Below are positions 12,201-23,924 of a DNA stretch of 64,000 bases, piece after piece. The DNA is from Chionis minor. Its lineage: Eukaryota; Chordata; Aves; Charadriiformes; Chionididae. A program made the translations under genes and the position numbers. How positions within the stretch are numbered: position 1 is the first letter of the stretch; every line of letters begins with the position of its first letter. Location: NCBI GenBank assembly GCA_013398295.1, contig VZSF01002036.1:392014-456013 (forward strand). The letters are read 5' to 3'. The notes beneath the pieces were generated by a model. The model was not told where the DNA came from. It did no database searches and worked only from the letters and a program-made list of their open reading frames with translations.

Positions 12201-13954
12201 TATATCGCTCAGCTCGCTTTCAGGATGTTTTCCAAAATTCTATTCCTCATGATGCTTCTACTAAAAAATGTGTATTCTTATTATTTTTAGGATGAAACTT
12301 TCTGTCACATCATTGGTGGGTCTTCATGACAGCTAGAAATAATTATTTTCTATATAATATCCCCCATTTTTTTTTCTAATTATTATTAGCAAAAGTTTGT
12401 TTACAGACTATTGAAATTAGACAAATTGGAATTAGAGTGAACAAGGATTGAGATAACAGCTTATTGATTACTGCCGGATCAATTCTCTAGCTGACATTAT
12501 CTCTGCGAAGACTATTTTTGAGAAATTTGCCAAAAATGCAAATGGTTGGGCTAAGTCTGTGGGCTAATATAGCTCATTCCTTGGCTGATTCTGATGGGGA
12601 GATGTTATCACACAAGCAGAGTCTACTGCAAGCTCTTCTGATGCAGAAACCTTGCAAAAACAAAGCTTTTCAGTTACTTAAATTTAAGTTCCTTTTATTT
12701 ATTTATTAGCTTTCTGTGAGAAAAAAAGGTTTCCCCCATCGTAATCATAGGACTCAATATACTGGGAAATTCCGGATGTAAAAATCGCCACTTACTTGCT
12801 ACATTATTTGTGGTGTCAGCTTACAGACCGCTGATGAAAATGGGATTTTTTCTCTTGACTTCACTGGGCTGTGGAACGAGCTCAAAATCTACATCAGCTA
12901 CAGAAAAGTTTCCTTCATTTCAGTTTGCAGGGGTTTTATACAGACACACAGTATTGTGTGTAATTTTTTTATAGTTTACCATAATTATGTCTTTACTTGA
13001 AATTCTTTAAATTTAAACCATTGCATGGTTGTCATGGAATTGTTCGTAACGTGTGATTACATTATGCTGTCTTTTGCCAGGACACTTGTAAATGAGACAT
13101 TATCCTTGGAGATTTTCTTGGCTGAAAATGTGAGTAATTAAAAATGTAAACAAATATTATCCATTACACACACCACAATAATAAATACTTCAATATAATG
13201 CAAGTTAATGACTCTTTAGGGATTCAGCCTAATCCTGTTACAGAGTGTTTCATAGGTGTACAAACAAACAGTTAAGCATTTAATATTTTACTGTGCACAT
13301 TATATTTATACAATATAGTTCTCTGTTGCAAAAAAATCAGCACCCCTGTCAGAATAATTATAGAGCATGAAGTGTAGGAGAAGCAAACGTGGATGGTGCT
13401 CAGTAAACCCACAATGTGCTCAGGACAATTCTTGGTCTGCTTTCCAAACGGGCAGTGGGTAGGGGGAACAGAACTGAAAAATGGGGCATTTCTTTTGCTT
13501 TCTTTCTGCTAGAGAAGTTATTATGCCTCTGGTAGGGGTATTCTATCCAGAGTCTGAAGGGACCTGACCAGAGAAGGATGTGTCAGATCCAGCCAGCCCT
13601 GTCCAGGCTGCTGCCGGGAGCTGGGTGCCAGGAGCACAGCGTGGCTCTGGCCACAGCAGCCCGGGAGAAGGGTACATATCTTTTGGAAAGGGAGTTGGGA
13701 TTCAGCAGCCCTTTTTGAGAGGAAAAGCTGTTCTGTTCCTTTCTTTTAGATCTTGCTCTCAGAATCAAAAAGCAAACTAAATCAGAGGAAGGCATAGTCT
13801 CATCCTTCAAGAACTTGGGGGGGCATTTTCAAAGACATTAAGGGGTAATTAATTAGCCAAATCCTATTGAAATGAAATGACATTTCATGCCAAATTCCCC
13901 CTGGCTGTGTGGATCATTCCAGCTCATAACACCTCAGCCACAAATCTTCATTCT
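9227..13954. other. Unique AT-rich non-coding DNA with two candidate exons
   Basis: There is no recognised gene. Two segments have a pyrimidine-rich 3' splice site, an open frame and a 5' splice site: 11901-12118 and 13081-13129 (see findings). A small GC-rich patch lies at 13575-13675. Mono- and dinucleotide runs are scattered, such as the A-run at about 9841-9850. Around 9575-9590 the text GTTTCAAATCCCA resembles an RNA polymerase III B box, but no tRNA fold or A box at the right distance is visible. Confidence 0.5.
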
Positions 13955-14045
13955 GCCAGTGACTTCGTTTGTCACCTTGATGAAATCACTGAAACTATTT
14001 GCTTCTGTTCCCCCATTTGTACAATAGGACCTGCAGTTCTCGCTT
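13955..14045 (+). mobile_element. MIR/CORE-SINE-like fragment
   Basis: The series GTGACTTCGTTTGTCACCTTG, then AATCACTGAAAC, then CCCCCATTTGTACAATAGG follows the order of the MIR consensus ('gtgactttgggcaagtcac ... cagtttccccatctgtaaaatgg'). The copy is short and strongly diverged, as expected for an element inactive since early amniote evolution. Its orientation is plus. It has no coding capacity. Confidence 0.6.
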
Positions 14046-17000
14046 CCCTATCTACTTATGCCCTTTCCAAACCTGTCTCTTGCCTGTTCTTGACTTCATT
14101 TTCATGCCTTTCCTCATGCTTAGAATAACCTCCTTGCAAAATTTGCCAAATTACCTCTTTGAATTGATACTGAAAACTCATAAACACTCAGACAATCACA
14201 GAAACTTTTCAATTGTAATTTGCTGTAAAAGGACAGTGATCCTAGGAATCTGCATAAGGACGCTGTTGAGTCATTCTTTTACCAGGCACTTAAACCTTGC
14301 ATAGAAGTGCTCTTTAATTACTTTTAAGTCATATTAGCAGGTAGGTCTTATCAGCTGCTCTAGGGATTTGAAGGCTTGTCTGGATGACAAAGCTTATAGT
14401 AAAAATCCAGGGATCACTTTTGGAGATGAAACAATGCCTCTAGTCCCTGTCCCTTTCCCTTTCCCTTCCTTTTCTAGTATGGGCTTCCAATGAAGCCAAA
14501 CCACCTCAGAATGAGCAAGAGAAAACAGCCTGTGCTCATTTCCCAGAGGCTTCCTCAAGAGGCCAAGATTAGCTCTCCGACTGCTGAAGACGTAGGTGTG
14601 GACGCCTCGTAGTATCCTCCGCTTACATTGCTCTGAGTGTACCACCTGACTGATTAAAAAAGGTGACTGGATGACAGGTAGGCAGTAACTCTGTCTGCAC
14701 ACTTCAGCAATGAAGAGTTTTAGCTAAATCAAAACCAATAACCCCAGAATGACCTGGTCATGCCTAACTAGCATAGCTCTTCTACATTATTTACAGAAAA
14801 TCCTATTGCTATTTTTTGGTATATCTACTAAATAGAACCTTTTCCCTCTAAGTTTTGTCTTTCCAAAATTGAGTTACCTATTGCCTTTAATAGATGGCTT
14901 TGTTTTATCTGTTGGACTATGTCTGGTTTTGCATCCCTGATGCAAGATGTTTGGTTTCTCTTGGGGTTCACTGTAAACTCCCAATTTTTACCACTTACGA
15001 ATACTTAGGTTTGAGATGTTTTCTCTTAGATTCTTTGATTTACATTTGTTTACAGGAGGGCTGACTCTCACTTGCTTTAGTGCCTCCTATCACAAAAATG
15101 TAAAGAAAGCCTTGGTACAGTTCATCATGGATAACACCACCCTTGGTTTCTTTACAGCTGCATAAGTATACAGAGATTCCAGAAATGATAACTAATACAA
15201 CCGGAGATCAGCTATTCCCTTATTCTAGTCAGTAGTTTACCAATAAGACGTACTTGCAAGTACTGTTCAGGAGCGAAGCTATTGGAGTACAGCCCACAGT
15301 GTGTTCTGCACAGTGTGGTAAATGAAATTACAAAAGACAGTTAATGTACTGTGGTCTGAAGTCAGCTAGTATCAGATGCTTGCTGCCTCATTTATTTTGA
15401 TTAATTGCTTCAGTGGGGGCGGACCAAAGAGGAAGCCAAAAATCCACGTCAGGGAAGGCAAAGTTGTGCTACACCACCTCTGTGCTTAAGAAGTAAACAA
15501 GCTATGCAGTTTTGCTGTCTTCACTCCCTTTGACTCCCTCACACTTTGCCAGGAAGATTTGTCATACTGTTCAGAGTAATGCAAAAAACCCCGACAGACC
15601 CATGGTGGTGTTTGCCTTGTGCATCTAGTGCCTTCTTTGGAGAAAGGCTTGGAACTGCTGGCACCAGTGATCTGGGATCACCGGGTTGTTCCAGTGACGT
15701 TTAATCGTCCCTAGTCTTATTTTTTTTTTCCCAGACTTTTTCTTTCGCTGTCAACTCTACTACAGAGTTCCCGGAGCTGTTCTCAGGCTCCAGCCTCACG
15801 TCAATCACAACTTTTCTTCCTACTACCAATTCTTTCATTTCATCCCTTGCCCCTCCTGCTACCTCCTGCGAGTGACACTGCTGCACGGGGACCGTGGCTG
15901 AGGCAGGGAACAGCGGGAGAGATGTGTGGGTACCTATCACAGCTGAAATTACGCATCTTTCCAATCCAGCTGTGGGTGGTTATACCACCTGATAAGCCTG
16001 TGGGAATTGAGCCCTGGGTGGAGATTTCAGCCATAAACTTTCCTGTTTTGTGGTGTTTACCTTTGCTATCCCCTGTGACAGGTTTCTCTTCTGAACAGTA
16101 GCCTATGGCACTTGGCTGGGGCGATGAGACTCCCTCACGATGCAGTACACAAAGAGTGACAAATTAAAATGACAGGGCTGTCTTACGAGATTGGGATCTA
16201 GTGAAATGAAATATTTCTGGTCCAGATAACAGAGGCAATGCTATACGGTAATATGTGGGAAAAGCAGGGTAATTTTCAAGTGCCTTTAACATAACTGAGT
16301 TTGTCACTGGCTCGGTCCTATCATGTCGCATCTTCCCCAGGTGGGGCTGAAAGTGTGGCTGGAGGGGCTGCATTTGCAAAAATAGCTCCATCACATGCTG
16401 TATAATGGAAATGTTTTCCATTTTTATCTCTGCTAGCTGTGTTAATGGCAGGGGTAAAATGAATCCAAAGAGCCATCATGAACTGAGAAAACCATTTGAT
16501 GAAAACTTCTTTACAACAAAATTCTGTGTATTATCTGATTGCCATTTTTCCTTATGATTTCTAACTGAATAAGTAAGTTTAAAAATCACGTACACGTATA
16601 CACAATGTTGCCCTCTGATTTTCAGGTTCCTATTCTCCTATTTAACTAACAAAAATATGAATTTTTGGTCTTCTGCTATGAACATTTCATATTTCTGAGT
16701 TTTAAATTCATTGTTCTCTATTTTAAATAAAGGCTTGAAAATTACTTTGAAGAGCCCTTTTCTCCCAATGGGTCTCCATTGGATACACACAAATATTTTG
16801 TGTTCTTAAACACAACACTGACATACACAAATGGATAATTGCCTCTACAGCTTAGGTATCTAAATCTCTGCCTTTCAAGTGACATTTTGCATGCTCATTT
16901 GTGTGTAAGATTACAATGAGGCTTCAAGTGTCCAGACTGCATCAAAATCATTCCTGAAATGCTTATGCCTCTGTTTAATTAAGTTGAAGTGAAATTCATG

Positions 17001-17750
17001 TTATTCAAGCACTGTTAAATCAGGCTGAAGTTAGTGAATCTGAATGACATGCTGTAGCATGATTTTAAATGGACTGAAATATGTGGCATTTTAAGGCGCT
17101 TTCTTTCTTTCTGTTTGAGAAGCAAAACCCAGGAGTTTTGCAGAGCTACCCATGGAAAATTAAAGTCTGGTTTTTATATTACTCAAAGGCAGGAAACTCT
17201 GTGTTGATAGAAGAAACAGAAACTCCTCTCAGAGATAAAAACAATTTATGCCTTGCACTAAATTGGTAAATAAAATTCAAAATTTCTAAAGTACTGCAGT
17301 AACTGAAAGACGTTTCTCAAGTGAAGTAATATCCAACCAGAAGTGCAGTGGTAGCTAAGTAAGATACAAATCATAGCCCCCCTGCCTTCTCATTTAATTT
17401 CAAGTTTAGAACAATTTCAGTCCATCACTGTACATGTTGAAAGGGATCCCATTATTAAAAATTCAGAATATTCTCCATGCTCTTTTATTCTAAGAACTCC
17501 CAAATGCCTCAAATGTACAGAAACACACATTTTTAATGAACCAAATGGACTTGTTTTTATAACTGACAGGAGGTGCTGGGAATTGGAATTGGAGGGGGGG
17601 GAAATCAGCTAATTAAATCTAAATCACCAACAGCGAACATAATTTCCTCACCCAGTTGCTCCCAGTTTCACCAGATTCCTTGTCCCAATCTCATACTTTG
17701 TTTTATTCTCCAGTTTGGCTTTGTTACCTTTGAATTTTAATTAGATAGCT
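14046..17750. other. Unique non-coding DNA
   Basis: No gene is recognised. A (CCCTTT)-like pyrimidine tract lies at 14443-14475. Positions 15393-15418 match 25 of 26 bases at 20445-20470 inside the CR1 copy (see findings). A short perfect hairpin with 7-bp arms (CCAATGG/CCATTGG) lies at about 16767-16784. Confidence 0.5.
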
Positions 17751-17756
17751 TCCTCC

Positions 17757-17995
17757 ATGCTGCCCGGGTGCCACTCAGCAATGCACGTCATGGTGTGTGA
17801 ACACAGCGTTGACAGCCTGGTTGCTGTCAGCTCCTGTGCCCCCAGCCCGACTCCCCACGCTGGGAACTGCCTTCCCGGGGAGGATCCAGCTCTGCTACAA
17901 CAGCCCTGGGCTGGGCAGGCTGCACGGACCGCGCGGGTGGGATCTGGTCACGTACAGAAAGCATGCGCAACGCGACAGGACCCTCCAGGACTTTC
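17757..17995. other. Small GC- and CpG-richer patch
   Basis: This stretch is clearly richer in G+C and CpG than its surroundings, with two overlapping plus-strand frames open (17757-18080 and 17797-18207). Two frames open at once usually reflects composition, not coding. Neither translation shows a known domain. It could be the remains of an old repeat or a tiny unmethylated regulatory region. Confidence 0.35.
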
Positions 17996-20049
17996 AGCAG
18001 CTAAAATGGGAGAAGTCTCTCATCATGTGCAACTGCAACTCTGCAAAGCTTTTAGCATGGCCAGATTTTCCCAGGGATAAGAAATGCAGCTTCCCTGCCA
18101 AATTTCAAGTTGCTTTTCTAAAATTGCAGGCCACTGGATATGTTAGGAAAGCAACTTGCCAGATTTTACCACCATCTTTGTTCTTTTTTTTTTTAATTTA
18201 TTTTTAAAAACTAACCATATTCTTGGAACATCTGAATCTTCCGAGATGTCATAGCGAAATGCACCTCAGATGGTTCAAATTTGGCAAACACTTGGGAAAC
18301 AGAGTTTTACAAAGGGACTTGCTGGGGGACCTTAATAAGAAACAGAGCTAACAACCCAGTCAATGTTTACACTAAAAGAACAAACAAATAAACAATTGTG
18401 CCTTTCAGTAGCCTTGACAGTAAATCTAATCAGCATAACAGATTGCAATAGATCTCCTTCCCATAAAAGCGAGAGATTTGAGCAAGAGTTAAGAAAGGTG
18501 AATCTTGATTTTTTTTACTAGCTGAAGAAGGGTAGTACATACTGCAATATTCCAAATTCAAATGGAGAGTAAAAAACTGTTTTGCAGAACAGACAATTGT
18601 GTTAGGGAATTTTATTCTTTGGAAATAATCACTTTCAAATTGGACTCCTATTATTCGCTATGCCATGATCCACCTTGGCACCTAATGCCAAGAAAACTGC
18701 ACATTAGATCTGCAGCAACTTCCTTCCTGCACAGGGTTCTCCCAGATTAGAATAAGGCTTTCCTTATAATATTCAGGCAGTTGCCACAAGTACACTTTAG
18801 GTACCATTGTCAGAGAAACTCTATGCTGAGAGGCAGAAGGTGGGAGTGACACCTTCAGGCCCTCAGGGAGAGGGCTTTATGTAGATCCACTGGTGAGCAT
18901 AACTAAGAAAAGGGGCAGCTTGCTATACCTGTAGCCACCAAGCTGGAGTAAGAGGTTTTTTTCAGTGGGATGAAGATTTCAGGGGCTGTTCCTCCACTCT
19001 CCATCTTAACTCAGCATGGAGGATACTAAATATTACTTCCACGTTCCCCTCCAGCATCACCTGCATTAAACCAAATCAGTCTGGCCTTGCGAACTGATTA
19101 GAAGCTATCTGGAGCAAGAGGCATGTTTTCCTTTTTTGTAAGAAGTAGGGAAAACACACAATGTATGCCCTGTTTGTAATAAAACAATGAAACTGAGAAA
19201 CGACTACTTAAGTTAATTCAATACTGGCCACAATATAGCTCAATCCAATTGAAATTGAATAAACATTTTCATATAAATTCAATTAATTGGTGTGGGCTTA
19301 AGCGTACAGTCTATGTTGTGAAATTATGAACAATAACTTGTTCCACCAGCACTGTTAAATCATTGCCTTAAGTCAGAGGATAAAGAATAGAGAAAGCTGA
19401 AAATCCATTATACACTGTAGCCAGTCATACTAAAACTAATTAGCTGCCATCTAAATTTTCACACCTCTATTTCATGATCATCTTTTCTACTTGTAAAAAC
19501 AAACACATGCATTTTGAGACAAGGTAAATATATTTGAAACATGAACGTAGCAGGTCCACTTTTGAGTTCTCCTCTGGCTCCTTGGAACATGGCGGAGGCT
19601 CTGGCAGTGCCAGCAGTCTCAGAAAGGGGATCCTTCCCGGAGGGAGGCAAGAGGGGAAGCCCTCAAAACAACCCATTATGTTGGAGCTCCAAATGTTCAC
19701 TCAGAGCTTCATACATTCATAAAGACTATGAGTACTTAAAAAAACCTGACCAATGTGTTTTGTAACTTCAAAACGTATAGATTGTTGCTCAATATAAATG
19801 TGGTGCCATGCTGTGCATAATGGCAGTTAATGCTTATAACTGTTTTTGCAATTGGTTATGTAACGCATTCGAGCAATTTGGGAAGAGTAGTACTTGCTGG
19901 GAAATGAAATTTTATATTCCTCTTCCAAATTAGTTCAGCCAACTTATGCAAGACTCACAGGGTCAGTGTCGGGAATGGACAAAGACACTTATTGTGGAAA
20001 AAGTAATATCATAATAAAAGATGGATCTGTTTGTATGAAATTTTGATCC
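17996..20049. other. Unique AT-rich non-coding DNA
   Basis: No gene is recognised. An imperfect inverted repeat lies at 19245-19290 (arms CCAATTGAAATTGAAT and ATTCAATTAATTGG). Confidence 0.55.
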
Positions 20050-20645
20050 CTTTATGGAACACGCTCTTACAGAAGTCAGTATCCCACTGTACTCAGTGCT
20101 TGTCAGACTACGCCCAGAATACTGTGTCTGGTTTTGGTCCCCACTATACAGAAAAGATGCGGACAGTCTGGAGAGGGTCCAGAGAAGGGCCAAAAAGATG
20201 ATCAAAGGACTGGGAAGCCTGCCATATGAGGAAAGGCTGAGAGAACAGGCTTTATTCATACTTGAGAAAAGAAGGCTTAAGGGAGACCTTATCACCATCT
20301 TCCAGTATTTAAAGGGTGGCTACAAAGAAGATAGAGACTCCCTTTTTACAAGGAGTTACATGGAAAAGACAAGGGGTAATGGGTACAATTTACTCCTGGG
20401 GAGATTACAGGTCGGCAAAGGGGCCAAATTTTTGACAATGTGAGTATTTTGATTAATTGCTTCGGTGGGGCCATTGGAATAATCTCCTCAGGACAGTGGT
20501 GGGTTCCCCATCACTGGGCACTCTTAAGACTCAGCTGCATAGGGTGTAGGGCCATTTTGTCTAGACCACGCTTTTGCCAAGAATGGTTGGGCCAGATGAT
20601 CCTTGAGGTCCCTTCCAACAGGGTATTCTATGATTCTATGATATC
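20050..20645 (+). mobile_element. CR1 LINE retrotransposon, 5'-truncated 3' end
   Basis: This is a non-LTR retrotransposon of the CR1 clade, the dominant LINE of birds. It keeps the C-terminal part of ORF2 and the 3' untranslated end, and finishes with the diagnostic tail GTCCCTTCCAACAGGGTATTC followed by two copies of ATTCTATG-type repeat at about 20626-20641. CR1 elements end in such short direct repeats instead of poly(A). The 5' truncation at about 20050 is the usual outcome of incomplete reverse transcription. No target-site duplication is obvious, which is normal for CR1. Divergence and a stop before the 3' end show that it is an inactive copy. Confidence 0.93.
20054..20443 (+). pseudogene. 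CR1 ORF2 C-terminal fragment (decayed reverse transcriptase polyprotein)
   Basis: The frame reads the region downstream of the CR1 reverse transcriptase core. Recognisable segments are SIPLYSVLVRLRPEYCVWFW, then LERVQRRAKKMIKGL, then YEERLREQALFILEKRRLKG, then DLITIFQYLKGGYKED. These correspond position by position to the well-known CR1 ORF2 C-terminal sequence. Full CR1 ORF2 is roughly 900-1000 residues, with endonuclease and RT domains; only about the last 130 residues remain, without catalytic motifs. The frame ends at a TGA after 20440. A following frame (20440-20649) still shows INCFGGAIGIISSG-like text from the decayed end. The nominal ATG is not a real start. Confidence 0.9.
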
Positions 20646-23600
20646 ATGACATCATAATGAAGAGTTGTGGTGCTATGACTTCCCTTACCTGTCAGGAAAT
20701 CCTTTCCTACCATGAGGAGACCAAAAAGAAGTTTTGGTTTTGCAGGCTGATATACCCAAGTTTATTAAGTCTTTCTCTAGTACTGTTATTCATAGGTTCA
20801 CATAAGCAAAGGTTTTAAAATGCATTTGTTGATATAAAATCTTAACCTGAAAAGCAACTCATTCAGCTGATTGAGCTTAATTAGACAGAGATTGGCCTAT
20901 AGTTAAACTCATTATTAATTTGCAGTATGAAATTCCTAATCTGAGACTCGTAAGCATTTAGAAAACCAGTGTTTTATGGAGAGGGGACAATACAGACTCT
21001 GAACTTAGTAGAAGGGAGGCCTTTTGGGTATTTACTTTGGACACATTGCTCCCAGAAGACTTGAATGAAGAGCTCTGTCTAAACTATTTTTATGTAAGAA
21101 TCCTTTGAACAAGAAAGTTCATCCCATTGGTCTCCTTCATTATAAATGAAAAAAATCTTAAAGCGCTTTCAGAAACCTGTGTATTTTCTTGGAAGCAATC
21201 AGTGAGTGCAGACAACAGTAGAACAGAGGACAATAACATTTACCTTTCAGCAAGACTAAGAGTTACCTTGGTTATTTATCAGCTGCAATAACACTCTGGC
21301 TGCCCATGAGACTGAAATGGAGTCGCTGTATTGGTAATTACTAGATCAGGGCATCATCAAGCTGTTGTGGCAAAGGTTCAGCCTTTATTTCCTCACTTTG
21401 CAGACCATGAAACTCAATGGAAAACGTAGTCATCGGTCCCTGAGCAGAACATGATCCTTTCACATCCCAAGCTGCCTTTACATGTTGGGAGCTTGAGCTT
21501 GTTTTATGTTATTTCTTTTGTCTTGTAACTGCAATTTTGTATTATACAGTGGCCCAGGTACAGCACTAGGCTAGACAGTTGTCCAGGTTCAGCCTTGCCT
21601 ACAATGAAGTAATTTAGACATTCACACTGAAATATGGGCATACGTGGCCCTAAACACTCTCATCCCAATAAGGCTGTAAAACCTGAAACTTCCATGTACT
21701 AGGAGGGTTCCTCAATCACTGCATTTTTAAGCTTTGGATGGTAGGTACCATCTTCCCCTGCAGCAGTGCTGAGTGTCCTGAGCCCCGTGTCAGAAGAGCT
21801 ATCACTTCTCTAGGCATGTCCTCCAGAGAGGAGCACAGCCCAAGCATAGCACTTCCCACCATTCCCCAGACAACCAGCAAGGGAGGGGCATGCCTGACAC
21901 GGGCACTCAGAGCCACTCCTTGAAGGGTGCCCTTGACAGAGGAGGAATTTCTCTCTGCTGGAGAACTTCTGTAACATTTTGTTATATCCTTCCAACAATC
22001 AAGCCAGTGGCCTGTTGCCAAACTGAGACCCTGCTTTGGCTATCAGATCCCATTTACGTCAAAGAACAATGTTCTAAGTCAAAATGTTTGCAGTCAAAAC
22101 TATTTTTGGTGAAATCAAAATAGTCAATGCATTGTCTGGGAAGAATGGTGCTGCCCTACCAAATAAGTGCCACTTTGGAAGTAAGGATATTAAAGAAAAA
22201 TATATGTGTAGGCAAAGTCCAGGCACTTGTTTTGACAGTATATGATTTTGCGCCCTTGTCAAACTTTCTATTTTCACTTCCCTTATTATACATGGAATTA
22301 CATGCTCATTTTCAATGAGTATATGACGATGCAGGAGATTACCGGTATACTACAGCAGTTATCTGCCTTTAGATTGGCTTAATGTATTTTTAGGTTTATC
22401 CAGCTGGGATGGAGAATGCACATGAACAAAATTCAAACCCTGCTTATGCTTTAATTATAAAGGTTTACGCTGGGCCTACACTCTGCGCATTCTCTTTCCA
22501 CAGGGGTACATTTCTGCAGGGTGATTTAGATACTTTACATGCCTCACTGGATCTCCCTGTTGTAAACATGCAACTTTATTTAAAATATGAATTCCTGAAT
22601 AAGATGAGAATAAAATTTTAAATACGAGATTTTCATCAGTAATTATCTACCAATAAAAATAGTTTTATATGCTTAATAATGAATATAATTGGAAAATTTT
22701 ATACACATTAATGTGTAAGTATTTGCAATTATTGGTTTACATTATTTTTCTATCAATCTTTATATCTCTATGGAATAAAAATTCAGAACATTTTTAACCT
22801 AAGCATATACATTTGTAAACCAGATAAATGTTGTGATTATCTCTTCCTGTATATAATTCCTCATGAGGGATTCAGTTAATTGAACATACCTTTCAAAACA
22901 TAATCTATGGCTTAATTAAGCTTAGCAAATATAAAATTTGAAACCACATACCCTCTATTGGCAGCAAAGTTAGGGATTTTTTTTATTCCTTTTTATCCCA
23001 CACTGCTAATGACTGCTTTCAACAGGCACATAATACATGCAGGTAGCACGACTATATCCAAAACAGAAGTTAAGTTTTTGATTTCACTGTCAGAGATCAA
23101 AAGTTGATTTTTTTTTTTACATACATCAACTCTTGCAATAACAAAATAAGAACTTATTGACGTTGAGTAAATTTCATAGCTTGTAGAAAAGACACATATC
23201 ATTGTAATGTGTGAAATTTGAATCAGAAATGTTGTGAAGGATAAAGGTAAACTGACTGCTATAATTAATGTGTTCTGCCACAGAGATTTAGCTGGCACAT
23301 TTGAGAAGTGTGGTTTATGTTAACTATTCCAATGCTTGAATTCTGTCCTCACTAAATGGCGGTACTGTTTGTTGGGTTTACATTATGCTGCTTTCCAGTC
23401 TTCAGTAAGCATTTTCTTAATTTAGGATACAGTCCTAAAGAAACCAGAAACTTGCAGTAGTGCAGTGGCAGATGGATACACTGATGTACATAACGCTGTA
23501 CTGTGTAGTGTGTATTAAACCTGTTAGCAAAAGTTTTCAGGCTTGAACCATTTGAATACTACCTTTCCTTTCCCTCTCTCTTTTAGCACCTCAAATACTC

Positions 23601-23800
23601 TATTTATTTTATAATTCAATTTATGATAACTTATGCCCACAGCCATAGTCTCCTGAATCAAAAAAGGTCACATTGCCAATGGAATGAAGAATACTAAAAT
23701 CTATTATCACAGCAATAACAAGGACGGAGTTATGAGAAGATTATTGTTCTCAAAACAAAATGCCTATCTGTTACATCTAATACATTTTTGGAAAAAGCCC
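20646..23800. other. Unique AT-rich non-coding DNA
   Basis: No gene is recognised. Around 21385-21425 the text TTTCCTCACTTTGCAGACC and ATGAAACTC faintly resembles the antisense MIR core, but it is too short to call. The part from 22615 to 22925 is very AT-rich. Short frames show no domains. Confidence 0.5.
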
Positions 23801-23924
23801 AAGGCCCTGATTCTGCCACCGTTCCTTGCATTGAGTAGAACCATATGGTCCCATTGGAGCTGATCTAACTGCTTTTGGAGTGTGCTACCACTCAAAATAA
23901 ATAAGAGTGGCAGGATCTGGCCCT
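23801..23924. repeat. MITE-like element with terminal inverted repeats
   Basis: The left end GGCCCTGATTCTGCCA (23803-23818) is an imperfect inverted copy of the right end TGGCAGGATCTGGCCCT (23908-23924). Inside is CCATATGGTCCCATTGGAGC, a trace of the palindromic centre. The length of about 124 bp, no coding capacity and these ends fit a non-autonomous DNA transposon of the type common in sauropsids (Chompy-like). The exact family name and the target duplication are not certain. Confidence 0.65.

Noticed and set aside
17797..18207. 136-codon plus-strand open frame
   Set aside because: It overlaps another long frame in the same GC-rich patch and ends in a T-run-derived FFFF tail; no domain and no splice context.
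21385..21425. Possible antisense MIR core
   Set aside because: Only about 35 bp of weak similarity, with no support on either side.
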